From Phaeosaccion multiseriatum (taxonomy: Eukaryota > Ochrophyta, other classes): 64,000 bases of DNA. The position numbers were made by a program, and so were the translations under genes. Location: the NCBI GenBank assembly GCA_965112735.1, contig OZ218955.1, forward strand, positions 682,001 through 746,000. The letters are read 5' to 3'. This document shows positions 13,001 through 24,015 of the stretch, one piece after another (the stretch's first letter is position 1; each line of letters begins with the position of its first letter). The notes beneath the pieces were generated by a model, which saw only the letters and a program-made list of their open reading frames with translations, had not been told where the DNA came from and did no database searches.

Positions 13001-15354
13001 AGAGGCCTCTTGAACGGCGAACTCGATGTCCTGCGGGTAGTGGTTGACCCCATTGAAGATGATGAGGTCCTTGATTCGGCCGCAGATGTACAGCAAACCC
13101 TCCTCCACAAAGCCCACGTCGCCTGTCCGTAGGTACTGGCGAGGAGGCAAGCTGTCACTGCCCCCGGCCCCACCCTGAAGAGAGAGCTTCGCCTGGAACA
13201 CCTCCTTCGACAGCTCGGGCTTGCCCCAGTACCCGGCGGCGACAGAGGGAGAGGAGACCCAGACCTCTCCCGTGGCTCCTGCTTCGCCGACCTCGCCCAT
13301 GGTGTCGGGATTGACGATTCGAATGTCCATAAAGTCTGCTCTCTCGCTCGGGGAGCCGACGCTGGTGAGGTCGGGGCGAGAAGGCGATCGATCGAGGACA
13401 GTGGTCCAGGAGACTGGGGAAAGTGTGCAATGGGGTGGGGAAGGCGAGAGAACGAGTGAATTAGTCTTTGGACCGATTCCTACTCTGAGAGAGAATGAAA
13501 TGCACCACCGCCTGTCCCTTCGCCTCGACCCGCCCCCCCTTCTGTGCAGACTTCTTACCTAAAACCACGTGCTCAGCGAGTCCATACGCAGCCGAGAACC
13601 ACCTTACAGTGCACAAGTCACGGAGAGCGAGGCACGTACAAGGGAGAGGTATGAGGTTAGAAACCACTCACCGGCCGAAAAAAGGGGGGAGCACGGAGGA
13701 TGTCGTGACAGGTCTCTCGAGCTCAAGCGCAGTCATAGCTCCTGCCGCACACTCACTCACCCCTGCCGGAGGCCGAAAGGCAGGAAGGCCCCTTCGAACC
13801 TCTCCACCGTCTCCGCTCGGATTGGCTCGGCTCCCGACTGCAGCCTGACCACGAAGGACAGATCCAGCTTGGGCTCCTTGCGAGTGCCGCGCACCTTGGC
13901 CATGTACCGGGCGCAGAGGGCATAGGCGAAGTCGGGGGCGACGGACCACTCCACGCGGTGCCGAGAGACAAGCTCCAGCCAGAGCAGGGGCCGCTTGATG
14001 AAGCTCACGGGGGACATGTAATGCATAGTCATGCCCGTCAGGGGTGAGGAGGCCGAGTACGAGGCCCATGTCCTGAGAAGCAAGGAGAAAGTAAGCAGGG
14101 TAGTGAGTGGGGCGAGAGTGAGCAACAGCAAAAGGCAAGACGAGGCGCAATGGAGAGTAGAGGGGTGTCCGGCCGCACATCGTTTCTCCCCTTCCTCACG
14201 CTTGCTTGGCGCTTCGTTCCTGGCCGTCCGTTTCCACATTTCTCCTCCCTTCATGTGTCCTGCCTCTACTTCCTCGCTCCCTCGCTCGCTCACCCTCCCC
14301 CTATATACAAGTCAACTCACATGATACTGGGGCAACCACGTGGTTGGCACATTATGGATCCGCTCACTTGGTGCTGCCCTCTGGGTACGACCGCTGCTGC
14401 TCGCCTCAGGCTGGTCTGATGGGGAGTCTCCAGCCTTGTGCGAGGGCCACAAGCGGTACATCCCCGTGGCGGGGTGGCAGCCGATGAGATACACATTGGC
14501 CATGAGCGCTCCGAAGGTTACCATGACGCCCTTGGGGTCACCGGTGGAACCGCTGGTGTACTGCAGAAACGCCAGGTCCTCTTTGGCCACGCTCAGCTCG
14601 TCAAAGCTCCTCGTCCCTGCGCCTGACGAGGAGGAGAAGAAGAAGAAGCTCGGAAGCAGCCCCCCATCCGTAGCCTTAAAGTCGAGGTCCGCAGGCCACA
14701 GCTTGCTGGAGTCAGAGAGTGGATTGGACATGTCCACTCTGCGCACAGCTGCTATCGTGGAGTCGGTGAGGCACAGCAGGGGCTTACAGTCTGCCACGAT
14801 CTTGCTCATCTTGGGCAGGGACTTGGACAGGGGAGGAGCAGGCGGGTACACCATCACCGCCACCACGCCCGCTCTGAGGCAGCCCAGGAAGGCTGCGAAG
14901 AAATGCAGGCCCGGCTCGTAGCACAGCACCACCATGCCCCCCTTGGGGGCACCTTCCACTCCTCGCGAAGCATGTAGGCAATCTTGCCCGCCTGAGCAGT
15001 TAGCAATACGAGGGAGCAACGAGGGAGAAATAGTGAGACGCCCTGTTTAAGCCCCTCGTTATCACGAAGACGGGTGGTGCAATAGGCATGTAGCGGCAAC
15101 AGCTGAGTCAGGCGACGGGTAGCAAGGAAGGCGCCATGAACGCTCGCGGCTGTGACGCGTCAATCTCGCCCATCCCTTCTTCAGCTCCTTACCTCATCCC
15201 ACATACGCTTGAAGCTGTACTGCTCCGTTTGCTTTCCCTTGCCGTCGTACCAAAAGGCGAAGAGCTTGTCGTCGAGCTCGGTAGCAACCTCCTGTGCCCT
15301 CCCCAGCAGTATGGCAGTGTGCGAGGCAGTTCGCTTCAATACGTTTTCCCCGGC
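10056..15354 (-). pseudogene. Decayed, 3'-truncated second copy of the FAAL-ACP-KS synthase
   Basis: Homologous blocks follow the exon order of the downstream synthase: 15354-15193, ~15000-14321, 14072-~13762, ~13602-13559, 13413-~12680, ~12480-11890, 11728-~11240, 11101-10806 and ~10276-10150. It ends inside the ketosynthase, just after the KTTLGH region, so the second ACP and terminal domain are missing. The conserved frame breaks at several places: near 14945 (C5 run), near 14041 (5 bases missing in the block after DMGL), near 12327, near 12020 just before [12 protein letters not shown], near 11610 and near 11425. The expected AG acceptor before the last block reads GG. The KS Cys motif DAACSSALVAL and His motif EAHATGT survive. 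One or two breaks could be homopolymer errors, but six or more plus truncation point to a pseudogene. No start codon was found; the first block begins at a splice acceptor. Confidence 0.8.
10307..10666. repeat. (GGGA)n microsatellite, about 360 bp
   Basis: Almost uninterrupted GGGA tetranucleotides in what was the intron before the last KS block of the decayed copy, preceded by (GTGC)n at 10283-10306. Only two or three substitutions are seen (for example GAAAGGGA near 10602). It sits at the position of a much shorter intron repeat in the intact copy. Confidence 0.97.
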
Positions 15355-15649
15355 CTAGGCAAAGGGAAGCAAGCGAACAAGCAGGGGGGGCAACAAATAA
15401 GGTCAACGAATCGATCAGCCTTGCGCCCAAACGTTTGGATATCCCTACAGCGTGTTGGCAGTGTTGAGTGAGGAAGCTCGGGGTATGCTGAAGCAAAGAT
15501 AGATCATGAGCAACAACCCATGCAGTTCATTCCCACCCTATTTGCACCTGTGGGGGGGGCTGCAGAGCCACCTCTGCAGTCACAGATGGACTCGTATCGG
15601 CATTCTTCACTCCCACAGTATCGGCTGCGATGAGCTCGTGCACCTTGCT

Positions 15650-15968
15650 TATGTAGTTTGCCAGCATGCGGCGCCTGCCTCGTCGCTCCCCGGCGGATCT
15701 TGCCGCTCGTGGTCTTGGGGATGGTCTTCTGCCTGATGGCCACCATCTTGGCCGCCGTGAGGCCAAAGGAACACGACAGTGCGGCTTGCGCAGCCTCCAC
15801 CACTGCCTGGGCCTCGCTCTCTCGCTCCTGACGAATCTCGAACACTACCACGAGCACGCCATCTCTTCCCTTCTCTTCGGAGGAGAAGGCCGCCACACAG
15901 CCCTGCCGAATGGCGTCAGAGGCCTCTTGCACGGTGAACTGTACGTCCTGTGGAGAAGCCCTCGCTGC
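15650..15968 (-). pseudogene. Relic of a third FAAL C-terminal domain
   Basis: The translation [19 protein letters not shown] followed by VAAFSSEEKGRDGV and [13 protein letters not shown] matches the C-terminal FAAL subdomain of both neighbouring copies. Homology starts abruptly at about 15965, inside the motif that reads YPQDIEF elsewhere. It loses frame near 15660, where the family-like continuation (KVHELIAADTV) lies in another frame. No other domain of this copy is present. Confidence 0.75.
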
Positions 15969-15984
15969 TTCCACGCCCGTTCTG

Positions 15985-17529
15985 CCGCAGAAGAGGGGGG
16001 GTGTTTGGGTGGGGGGGGTAATGACGCGCGGCTGAGTGATGGGGGGGGGGGGCGAAGGAATGGCCGGCCGTGCGGCTCTGGACACGGGCTGTGTATGGGA
16101 ATGCTATGCTTCTCTGCCTCCTCGCTCACCCCTTTCTGCAAAGTCGCTCCCATAGCAGATCCGCTCTCTCCTGCCGAGCCTGAGCATCAGCTTTGCCCGG
16201 CGCTCGTGTCTGCGCCGCTCCCGCATCCATAGCTGCGCCCGCCTGCGTTGAGTACTTGCCGGGCACTCCCCCTCCTCCTTGCTCCTCTTTCTCCTCGGCC
16301 CTACTTGCAGCATTCTCCAGCACGCCGGCCACCCTTTCCCCCGCCATTTCACTTTGTCTCGGTGTCCCTTCTTCCCCGGCAGCAGCTCGTCGGCATCGAC
16401 TTGGCTTTCCCTCTCCGCCCGGCTTCGCTCATTGCCCCCATAGACACCACCACGGAGGGCCTCGGCAGCTGTGCTAGTGCTTCTTCGAGAGGTTTGCTCC
16501 CCGTCTTGCTTGTCTCCCCCTTCCGCCCGAGAGAGCTCGCCCATCTTCCTCCTACTTGGCTCTCCTGCTCACTGGCAAGAGAGAGCTGGTGGCCGAGTGT
16601 GTTACGCTTATGGGCCACCTGCAGAACCACAGATCCAGACAAGGGAGGCGGGAGGCGGGACATGCGCACGAGAAGGTGCTAGACGTCATACTGAAGCACG
16701 ATTGAAATTAAACCTTCCTCTGCGTGTATCACTTGATGTTCTGTGGCTGGTGGTGCGAACCAATGAACAGAGACACCACGATCGGACGAGGGGTGGAAGA
16801 AACAGTCAGACGACACTTTGTGAGTGGCGTTGGGCAGCGGGGGGATGAGTAGGGGAGGGATTGCGAGGATACGGTGAAAGAAAGAGTTCTGCCCGTGCTG
16901 CCACTGTACTAAACCTGCTTCTTGCTGCTCCTTGCGGCGTACTGCTGCTGCTCCTGCTGCTGCTGCTGCTGCTACTACTAACTACTCCTGTTGCCTATGC
17001 CCCCCCCCCCCACACGACGGCTAGCTTGTGTGGACAAGGCGCTGTCCTCTCTCGCTGTCTCCTCTCGCGTATCAGCGCTGCTCGTGTCAGCCGCGTGTTG
17101 CCAAATTGAACCTCACACTGAATTGGCGGGAACACTACACACAATCACGCACTCATTCACTCCCTCTCGTATCCCAAGAGCTTGGGACGGGGGATGGAGA
17201 GGCACAGAGGTTTGACTTGGAGACCTCAGCTTCCGGAGGACTCTGAACTCAGGATTTGTCGCTCACGGAAAACGCGGTGGAGGGCACCCCCCCCCCCCCG
17301 GGGATTATCGACATGGTGAATTAACACCCCCGGGGATTTTGGATGGGTGAAATTGAGCTGCCCTTTGTTGCTGTTGTTGAAGTGTCCCCACAGCACACAC
17401 AATAAGGAGCGCATACAAGAAGCTCTTGTTCTGATGCTCAGTCGCTTCCTTCCCCCCTTTGTGAGAAGCTCGCGGGTAGCGTCGGAGTCTCAAACCCGAC
17501 AACCCCCCGCTCCTCCCCCCTTCGCCGAG
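15985..17529. other. Region without a recognised gene
   Basis: C- and G-homopolymers, a CTG/CTA run near 16945-16980, and a minus-strand open stretch (about 16544-16104) of Arg/Glu-rich composition that I cannot match to a family. Near 17283-17335 two CCCCGGGGAT-type blocks flank a short spacer. The 5' control region of the HDAC-like gene should lie toward 17.3-17.5 kb. Confidence 0.5.
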
Positions 17530-20203
17530 ATGGTGGTCCCAACGTCGGTTGATGATGCGGAGCCACCGGTCCTGGTCGTGTACCACCCACATTCGGACAG
17601 GTTGGTGCACATTTCATACGTCGCGGTCTCTGACTTGCCGCTCGTATACTTCGCCAATCAGGAAAGGCCTCCTGTCATCAAGAGCTTTGACCTTTACGGC
17701 CCTGTATCCTGCAGCGCTCGCTCACTCTCTTCCCCGCGCTCCCACTCTGTCTTGTGGCCTGCCCTTGACATGCCCCAACCTGATGCTCGCTCCTCTCTGT
17801 GCAGAAAAAGCGTGGCCAAGAGAGTGAAGGAAAGTGTTCCCCCCGGTGGCGCTAGATACACCATCGCCCCCGAGGCCGGTAGCGCCTTCCTGGAGCTCGG
17901 ACACACACCCAAGTATATCGAGAAAGTACTTAAGCGCTGCAGGTGAGCCGCCTGCGGGGCCTGCCGCACGGATTCATCCCGCCCTGTTTGCGGCCCGTCA
18001 GGTTGCAGCGAACTTCCAAAGCGGTGGTGGCGCTCTCTTGTAGCCATGGGGTCCGACTTCGAGGATGAGATAGGCGATTGTCTCTCTCTCTTGTGTGTGT
18101 GTCTCTTTCTCCCTTTGCTGGAGTGTGCTGCATTTCAACCCTGTACCTCTGCTTCTTCGACTCCTGTCGACCCCGTTGCGTTGCAATTCCTCGTGACCCA
18201 GCGAGGCCGAAAAAGACCAAGAGGGCGGGCCTGTGCGTGTGGACACGGCTGGCACGGCCACAGTCAGCAAGGGTAGTAAAGAAGTCATCTGCAGGGCAGC
18301 AGGAGCGGTCAAGCTCGCCATCGATGCCGTGACGGGGGCAGGCGCCCCCGCGAAGGACATCACCACCGAGCCCCTCAATAAACCCTCCAGTCCTGGTACT
18401 GAGGAGGGCAGGGAAAGATTCGCGTCCGCGGTGTGTCTCACAGGCCAACGAGGACAGCACGCCGTGAGGAGAAGGGCGGCGAACGACTCCTTCTTCAACA
18501 ACGCAGCTCTGGGCGCCCTCTACTACCTCGAGAGCAATCCCAACGGAGAGAGTCGCGTCGCCGTGGTGAACATTGGCGCCGGCTTCGCCGCAGGAATCCA
18601 GGACGTGCTGAGCGACGTCAGAGACAGAACCATGGTGGCGTCAGTGCACACGGGCGATCCGATGCTCCACGACATGATCGACTCTGCGTCTAAGGGCAAG
18701 CCAGCTTCAAATGTGAGCCAGGAGTAGTAGGGGGTAGAAGTGGGTAGACAGCTAGTCGGCTCGATGGGGCCCGGCGGCGCCGCCGAGCTAGCATGACACG
18801 CCCTCTCACCACTCAGCCAACGCAGGAGCCTCGCTACTTACCGTTGCCTTACAGCCCTTTGTTTTTGCCTGTGTGTTCTTCATTACGTGTATCTCTCACG
18901 GCACACCCAGAAGAAGTTCCAGAACATTCACCACATCCTCATGCCCATCACACCCGGACGAAATGAGTGGAAGGAGATCCACAAGCGCGATGTGCTCCCG
19001 GCCTTGGAGGAATTCAAGCCGGACCTGGTCATCTGCAGCGCCACCTTCGACACCTCAAGCATAGAAGAGAAGGCCTTAAACAAGTCCGACTTTGTGTGGC
19101 TCGTGGCCCAACTGCACCGGCTGTGTTCGCGCGTCGTGATGATCGACGACAGTGACAGCGACGGCAGGAGTAAGAACAAGAACAAGGACGTCTGGAAGGA
19201 ATGCATCCGTGTGCTGGCGGGGAAGAAGTGGAGTGCCGAGGGGGACAACGAGGATACCGGTGATGGTAATGATGAGGATGTGGATGATGATGATCGTGTG
19301 ATCTTCGAGCCGAAGAAGCCAGAGCTCGAGGAGGCGGTGGTCATTAGACACCATCGAAGGCTCTGCAGTTCAGGCTCATCCTCGGCCAAAAATACTGAGC
19401 CGACTCGAAACGCCATGAAGGAGGGCAACGGAAAGGGCGGGAAGGGCAAGGCCAAGAGGCACCAGTCCTCGGTTTCCTCCACCGACGAGCAAGAGGAGGG
19501 TGAGGTCGCACAGCAGCCGCAGAGGCGTCCTAAGAAGAGAAAGGGGGCGTCGCCGTCCGAGGAGTCGAGCCTCAGCAGCGACCTTGAAGAGACCCCCCCA
19601 CTGCAGAAGCGCGGGAGAGGAAGCCCGTGCAAGACACCCCCCCCCTCGTCATGCACGACCGAGCAGCAGGAAGAGCTAGCGATGCGTGCCCAGCTTGAGG
19701 GGTGGAGAGATGAGGTGCAGATGTTGAAGGCGACGAGAGAGGCTGCCCTAGAGGTGGCCGAGAGGGTGGCGGGCGGCGAGGACTTCCTCAGGCCCGATGC
19801 GGAGATCTGTAGCACGATGTACCGTCAGATGTGCACACGCTGGCACGCGCATATTACCAAGGGGCGGGCAGCGGCAGCAGAGCAAATGGCCCGCAACCTG
19901 GAAGAGATGATGGGTACCTGCCCCAGCTACGCGGTCAACAAGGAGAGGGGCTCCAAGTCGCCGTCTGTCGGGGGGGCAGCAGCACGAGGGGCAGCGGCAA
20001 TGGGAATGCCACCACCGAGGAAGGCGAGGAGGATGAGGAGTTGTCTTCGGGTGAGGAGTAAGCCTGTCGGGCACTCATGCACTCCTCCTCCTGGTGTGAG
20101 AAATATCGTTGAGGAGTGTGCTTGCCTTGCCGTGGCCGGGACGGCTCTGCATGCGTCACTCGCATCTCAGGAGGGGGCGGGGTCAAGAAGGGAAGGACAA
20201 TGA
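17530..20203 (+). CDS. Histone-deacetylase-fold protein lacking zinc ligands, with disordered/coiled-coil tail
   Basis: Exons 17530-17942, 18202-18712 and 18911-20203, phases consistent, 738 residues. The class II HDAC order is recognisable: NQERPPVI (usual HPERP), GHTPKYIEKV (HTPEYIERV), VSKGSKEVICRAAGAVKLA, GQRGQHA (RPPGHHA), FFNNAALGALY (FNNVAIGA), VVNIGAGFAAGIQ (VDFDVHHGNGTQ), EEFKPDLVICSATFDTS (RPDLILVSAGFDA). The catalytic His pair is QH, and the D-x-H zinc ligands are replaced by Gly and Gly; only the last Asp remains. The usual GGY loop near the domain end reads IDDSDSD. After ~residue 390 comes an acidic/basic low-complexity stretch and a helical segment (~545-690). Inferred role: a non-catalytic acetyl-lysine or scaffold protein of chromatin. 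The first Met in the frame with HDAC similarity is at 17530. Confidence 0.65.
18761..18801. other. GC-rich palindrome in HDAC-like gene intron
   Basis: CGGCGGCGCCGCCG is a perfect palindrome, flanked by partly complementary GCTCG/CGAGC arms. It lies in the intron between the exons ending at 18712 and starting at 18911. It would fold into a small hairpin in RNA; no function is implied by the sequence. Confidence 0.5.
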
Positions 20204-22018
20204 CAACAAGGCAAGAGAAGTAGCCGAAGGCTGAGATTATGTAACTTTAAAAGAATAGCAGGGCACATTGGGACACATCTGAGCTCTCGTTGCTCTTCTT
20301 ATCACGGCCCATCCTCTCTCTCTTGGGAAGGGGCACGGAGCGCTGAGGGGACGTGGAGTTCTCCCAGGTGATGCCATCAAGCAAGGACTCAAGTAAGGAC
20401 TCCGAATTTAAGGACTCAAGCAAGGACAGCGACTATAGCAAATGCTCCAGCGAGCCTACACACACGACCAAGCCCGACGCCTCGTCGGTAGTACGACATC
20501 TCGCTGTCCCCACACACACACACACACACACTGAAACGAAAAGAGCAGGGAAGCCTCAGATGGCTTCTCTTCTCTCTCTCTCTCACTTCTTCCCCCTTCT
20601 TCCTCCTTGATTGTTGTGTACTACGAAGTCTTGTGTAGGGGGAGAGACGGTGAGGAGCGCGGGAATAGAAGTCATCAGTAGCCAGCAGCTGCCGAAAGAA
20701 GTCGGCAGCGAAAAGATTTATCAAAAAGGTGGGCGGGAGAGACCACTTTGATAAGGTAGAGCGAAAAGCGAGAGAAGCAACGCCTCGGCGGCGCGCGTTT
20801 GAAGCTTGTTCTATTCTTTCACCAACCTCGGCTGTTTCCACCTCGTTGCGCGGAGGTTGGTGAGGCTCTCCAGCACAGTGAGGGCAGTCACCGGAGCATC
20901 AGACGGCCCGTCCATCTTTTTCTTTTGCAGCCCAAAGGGTTCTCCAAGGACAGCGACTTGGAACTCACACGATTTTTTTGCTCCCTTCTCCCTTCACTAC
21001 TCACTCACTACCTCACTCACTCATTACCTCACTCCCCCCCTCACTCGCTCACTCTCGGCCCCACACAAGCTTGGCAGCATACAGCTTCCGGCCGGCGCCA
21101 GCCGACCAGGTTCCAGCTTCCAATTTTCAGTTGTGCAAGCCTTTCCCTCACTCACTCACTCACTCACTCACTCACTCACTTCCCAACTCCCTCCTTCCCT
21201 CACTCACTACCTCACTCACTCACTCACTCACTCTCATACTGACTCACTCGTCACTCACTCACTCACTCTCTCTCCTCCCTCCCTTCCTCCCTCACTCAAC
21301 TCACTCACTCACTCATGCTCTATACTCCACGCTATCTGGTATCAGTGAAGGCACGAAAGAGGGGGCCATCTGCCCACACCAAATACTCAACCGTCACTCG
21401 TCCGTCCTTGCCGCTCCTCCCTGGGGAAATATCTTGGGAGGGATTTGCTCAAATGTTCGTGGTGCAGTAGCACTGAATGAGACACACGGAGAGAGAGGAG
21501 CGAAGATGCAGCCGAGTGACCTCCTGTTCCTTCTTCAAAGGGGAGATGTACATTGACATAAAGGAATCAACCCAAAGAAGGGGCCAGTGTGTGTGTGCGT
21601 CTTCAAAGGGGATATGGGGGGCGACAAAAGGCGTATCTTTGCCTCAAGTAGGAGGCTGTAGATCCTCACTCCTAACGTCCACACTGGCCCGGTTCGTGCC
21701 TCAGTCACACTGACTCTCCCCCTCCGTTGTGCTGCTTCGAGCTCTTTCACGGCACGCTTGGGGGGTGTATGGCAGAGAGGGATGTCTCAGGGCGGGAGGA
21801 AGGTCATAACTCTTCTTTGGGTGTGCGCTCGCATGCTCTGGGACTCATCAGAAAGAAAGCACTTGATACAGACAAGCATTCCAGCTCAGCCACAGGCCAC
21901 GGCAACCCATGGTCCCTTAATAAGCAGAGCCCCAACGCGAGAAAAGGAGGAAGTTACATGTGTAAGAAGCGTTCGGAGATGGGACGAGAGGAAGATTAAC
22001 CCATTCATTTCGCAAGCA
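20204..22018. other. Intergenic region with CTCA microsatellite and AAGGACTC repeats
   Basis: At 20385-20445 and again at 20943-20960 an AAGGACTCAAG-like unit repeats (it could encode KDSS). 20515-20531 is (CA)n. 20988-21320 is dominated by CTCA/CTCACT units. No family-like protein could be read. The 3' flank of the bL19 gene occupies the right end. Confidence 0.5.
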
Positions 22019-23317
22019 TTATCTAGGCGACACCTTATAGAAGGAGGGGTCAAGGTCTCGAATGTAGTAAATCTTGGACCTGCGGACCCGCTTCCCCAAC
22101 TTCTTGCCGCGGTGAATGAAGGACTTTTGCAGCACTTTGACCTCCGAAATAAGGGGTGAGTACACAGGGACCCTCCTCTCTACCTTGGTGTTGTACAAAT
22201 AGTCCAGCAGCAGTACCGTCGTCGCCAACCCCTTCCTGCTCGTCCCCAGCACCACTCCCCTCACAGGGGAAGGGCGAAGGGCACTCATGTGAGTCTTCAT
22301 CCAGATTTCCAGCGCGTCGCCAGTATTGTACTTGGGCCATACGACATTCCTCTCCACCCTCTGTTGTTCCGCCTCTTCTACGCACTCCTGCTGCAGAGTG
22401 GCCAGCATCTTCGACGCTCTGAGAGTGCACGAGACGGAGGGAGAGAGAGAGAGATGCGCAGTAAAGCGAAGGATTAAAAGGCGGCGAAAGGGTGTGACAA
22501 GGGCCCGAGGGATAGAAGGAGGGGCAGCGGTCCAGCAGATAAATACCAGTGGGTTGATATATTAGTGCGAGCCGTGGCGAAGGACAAGGGAAAGGAGGAG
22601 AACCGCTAACGCGAGCGTTTTGTAAGACGCAGAAACACACAGCAGTGTACAATAAGGCATGAGGGGGGCGGGTCCGGCGACGACGGAGGTGGGGTACAAC
22701 GAAGAAGGGCTAGTCGGTCTGGTGGGGGGACACGAAAGTGGCATTGCCGGGGATAGAAACTAGTGACAGTGGCATATACCCAAACAACACAACGAACGCT
22801 CGTCGCCCGAGTGAGAGCTTCCATCCTCGCTATCATAGATCGGCCCCTCTCGTGCGATGAGTGAGTAGCCTCACCTCTTCTGTGGTCGACGGTGTTTGCG
22901 CCGGCCTGAAGGGTCAGCCGGAGCCTCCTTCCCTGCGCCTCTTGCTGCAGTGGGAGCGGCCGCTTCCTCTACCTCCCCTTTTGTCGAGCTTTCTGTTACG
23001 TCTCCATGTCCCTGTTCCTGCTCCCCTGGCTGCTGCTGCTGTTGCTCCTCCTCCTTTTCCTCCCCGGCAGTGGTGCTGAGTCTCATCCTCCCCCCCACTG
23101 CCCCTTCCCATGTACCGCAGCTGCTGCTGCTGGTGCTCCTCCTCCGCGCTACCACTGAGTTCGGTACCACTGCTGCCTTCACTGCCGTACTGATCCTCTT
23201 GCTCCCACCAATGGCCACTGCAGGGACAGCCCCAGCTGCTGCTACTTGCCGCGCTCCTAATGCTGCTCTCGTTCTCGAAGCCGCCCTCCCCGCCACTGAG
23301 GCGAACGAGGAAAGCAT
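22019..23317 (-). CDS. Organellar ribosomal protein bL19
   Basis: Two exons, 23317-22875 and 22418-22019, GT-AG and in phase; 280 residues. The second exon is the L19 domain: YNTGDALEIWMKTH, GVVLGTSRKGLATTVLLL, VERRVPVYSPLISEVKVLQ and RRSKIYYIRD, which follow bacterial L19 (GD.IEV, GVVI.R.G, FP.HSP.I..IEV, R.KLYYLRD). The first exon gives an N-terminus rich in Arg, Ala and Ser with no acidic residues at the start (MLSSFASVAGRAASRTRAA), like a mitochondrial presequence, then a Gln/Glu-rich linker. bL19 sits at the 30S-50S bridge; here it is most probably a mitoribosomal subunit. There is no signal peptide plus ASAF leader, which argues against the plastid. Confidence 0.85.
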
Positions 23318-24015
23318 GGCGCCCAGGCTCCTTCCGTTCCGGAACCTACCGCGCCCGCCCTAGATCTGTGCAGCAGAATTTACAATACAATCAGGGCGCC
23401 GCGCCTCTCGATCTACGACTTGATGGGCTCCCTCTCCTCGGGGCTTGGATACCCTTACGTAAGTTGGAAGTCAACAAAATAGGTATGCGGTATGCGGCCC
23501 GCCTTACATCGGAAAACGACCCAGCGTGCGGATGGCCCCCAGCTTCTCGGCTTTCGGCCGCAGGCCGCCTGTGGCTTCTGCTTATCGGGGGGCAGAGAAA
23601 CCTCGCCTGGGGTCGACCTTTGAGAAGGAGACGCACAGACAACAACAAAAAATACAAAGACACCAGGCACAAGCGAGACTAGACCGACAGACGCCCTCGT
23701 CTCGCTGCACCAGTATGTACAAAACTTGGATTTAGATATATCGTTCCGCCTCTATAAACCCACCGCACGCAACCCTACACCCCTATGTCCCGCAGCTGGC
23801 TTCACGACAGCACGCTGCCTCTCTTTCAGCAAGGGAGGAGACGTCCGGAGTAAAGCCAACCCCGGTGGGGGGGGCGTGAGGAGATGCTTGCTCGATAAAT
23901 GGCGCGTGCTGAATGAAGCGCTGGTGTCGCCTTCTCAACCACCCCCGCCCGAAAAGAAGTAATAAAATAACGCAGCAGATCACAGGAGAGCACAGCCGAA
24001 GAGAGCTGTGACCGC
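23318..24015. other. Intergenic region, no gene seen
   Basis: Upstream flank of the bL19 gene and downstream flank of the light-harvesting gene. Short stretches are open but show no family similarity. I see no strong repeat. Confidence 0.6.
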
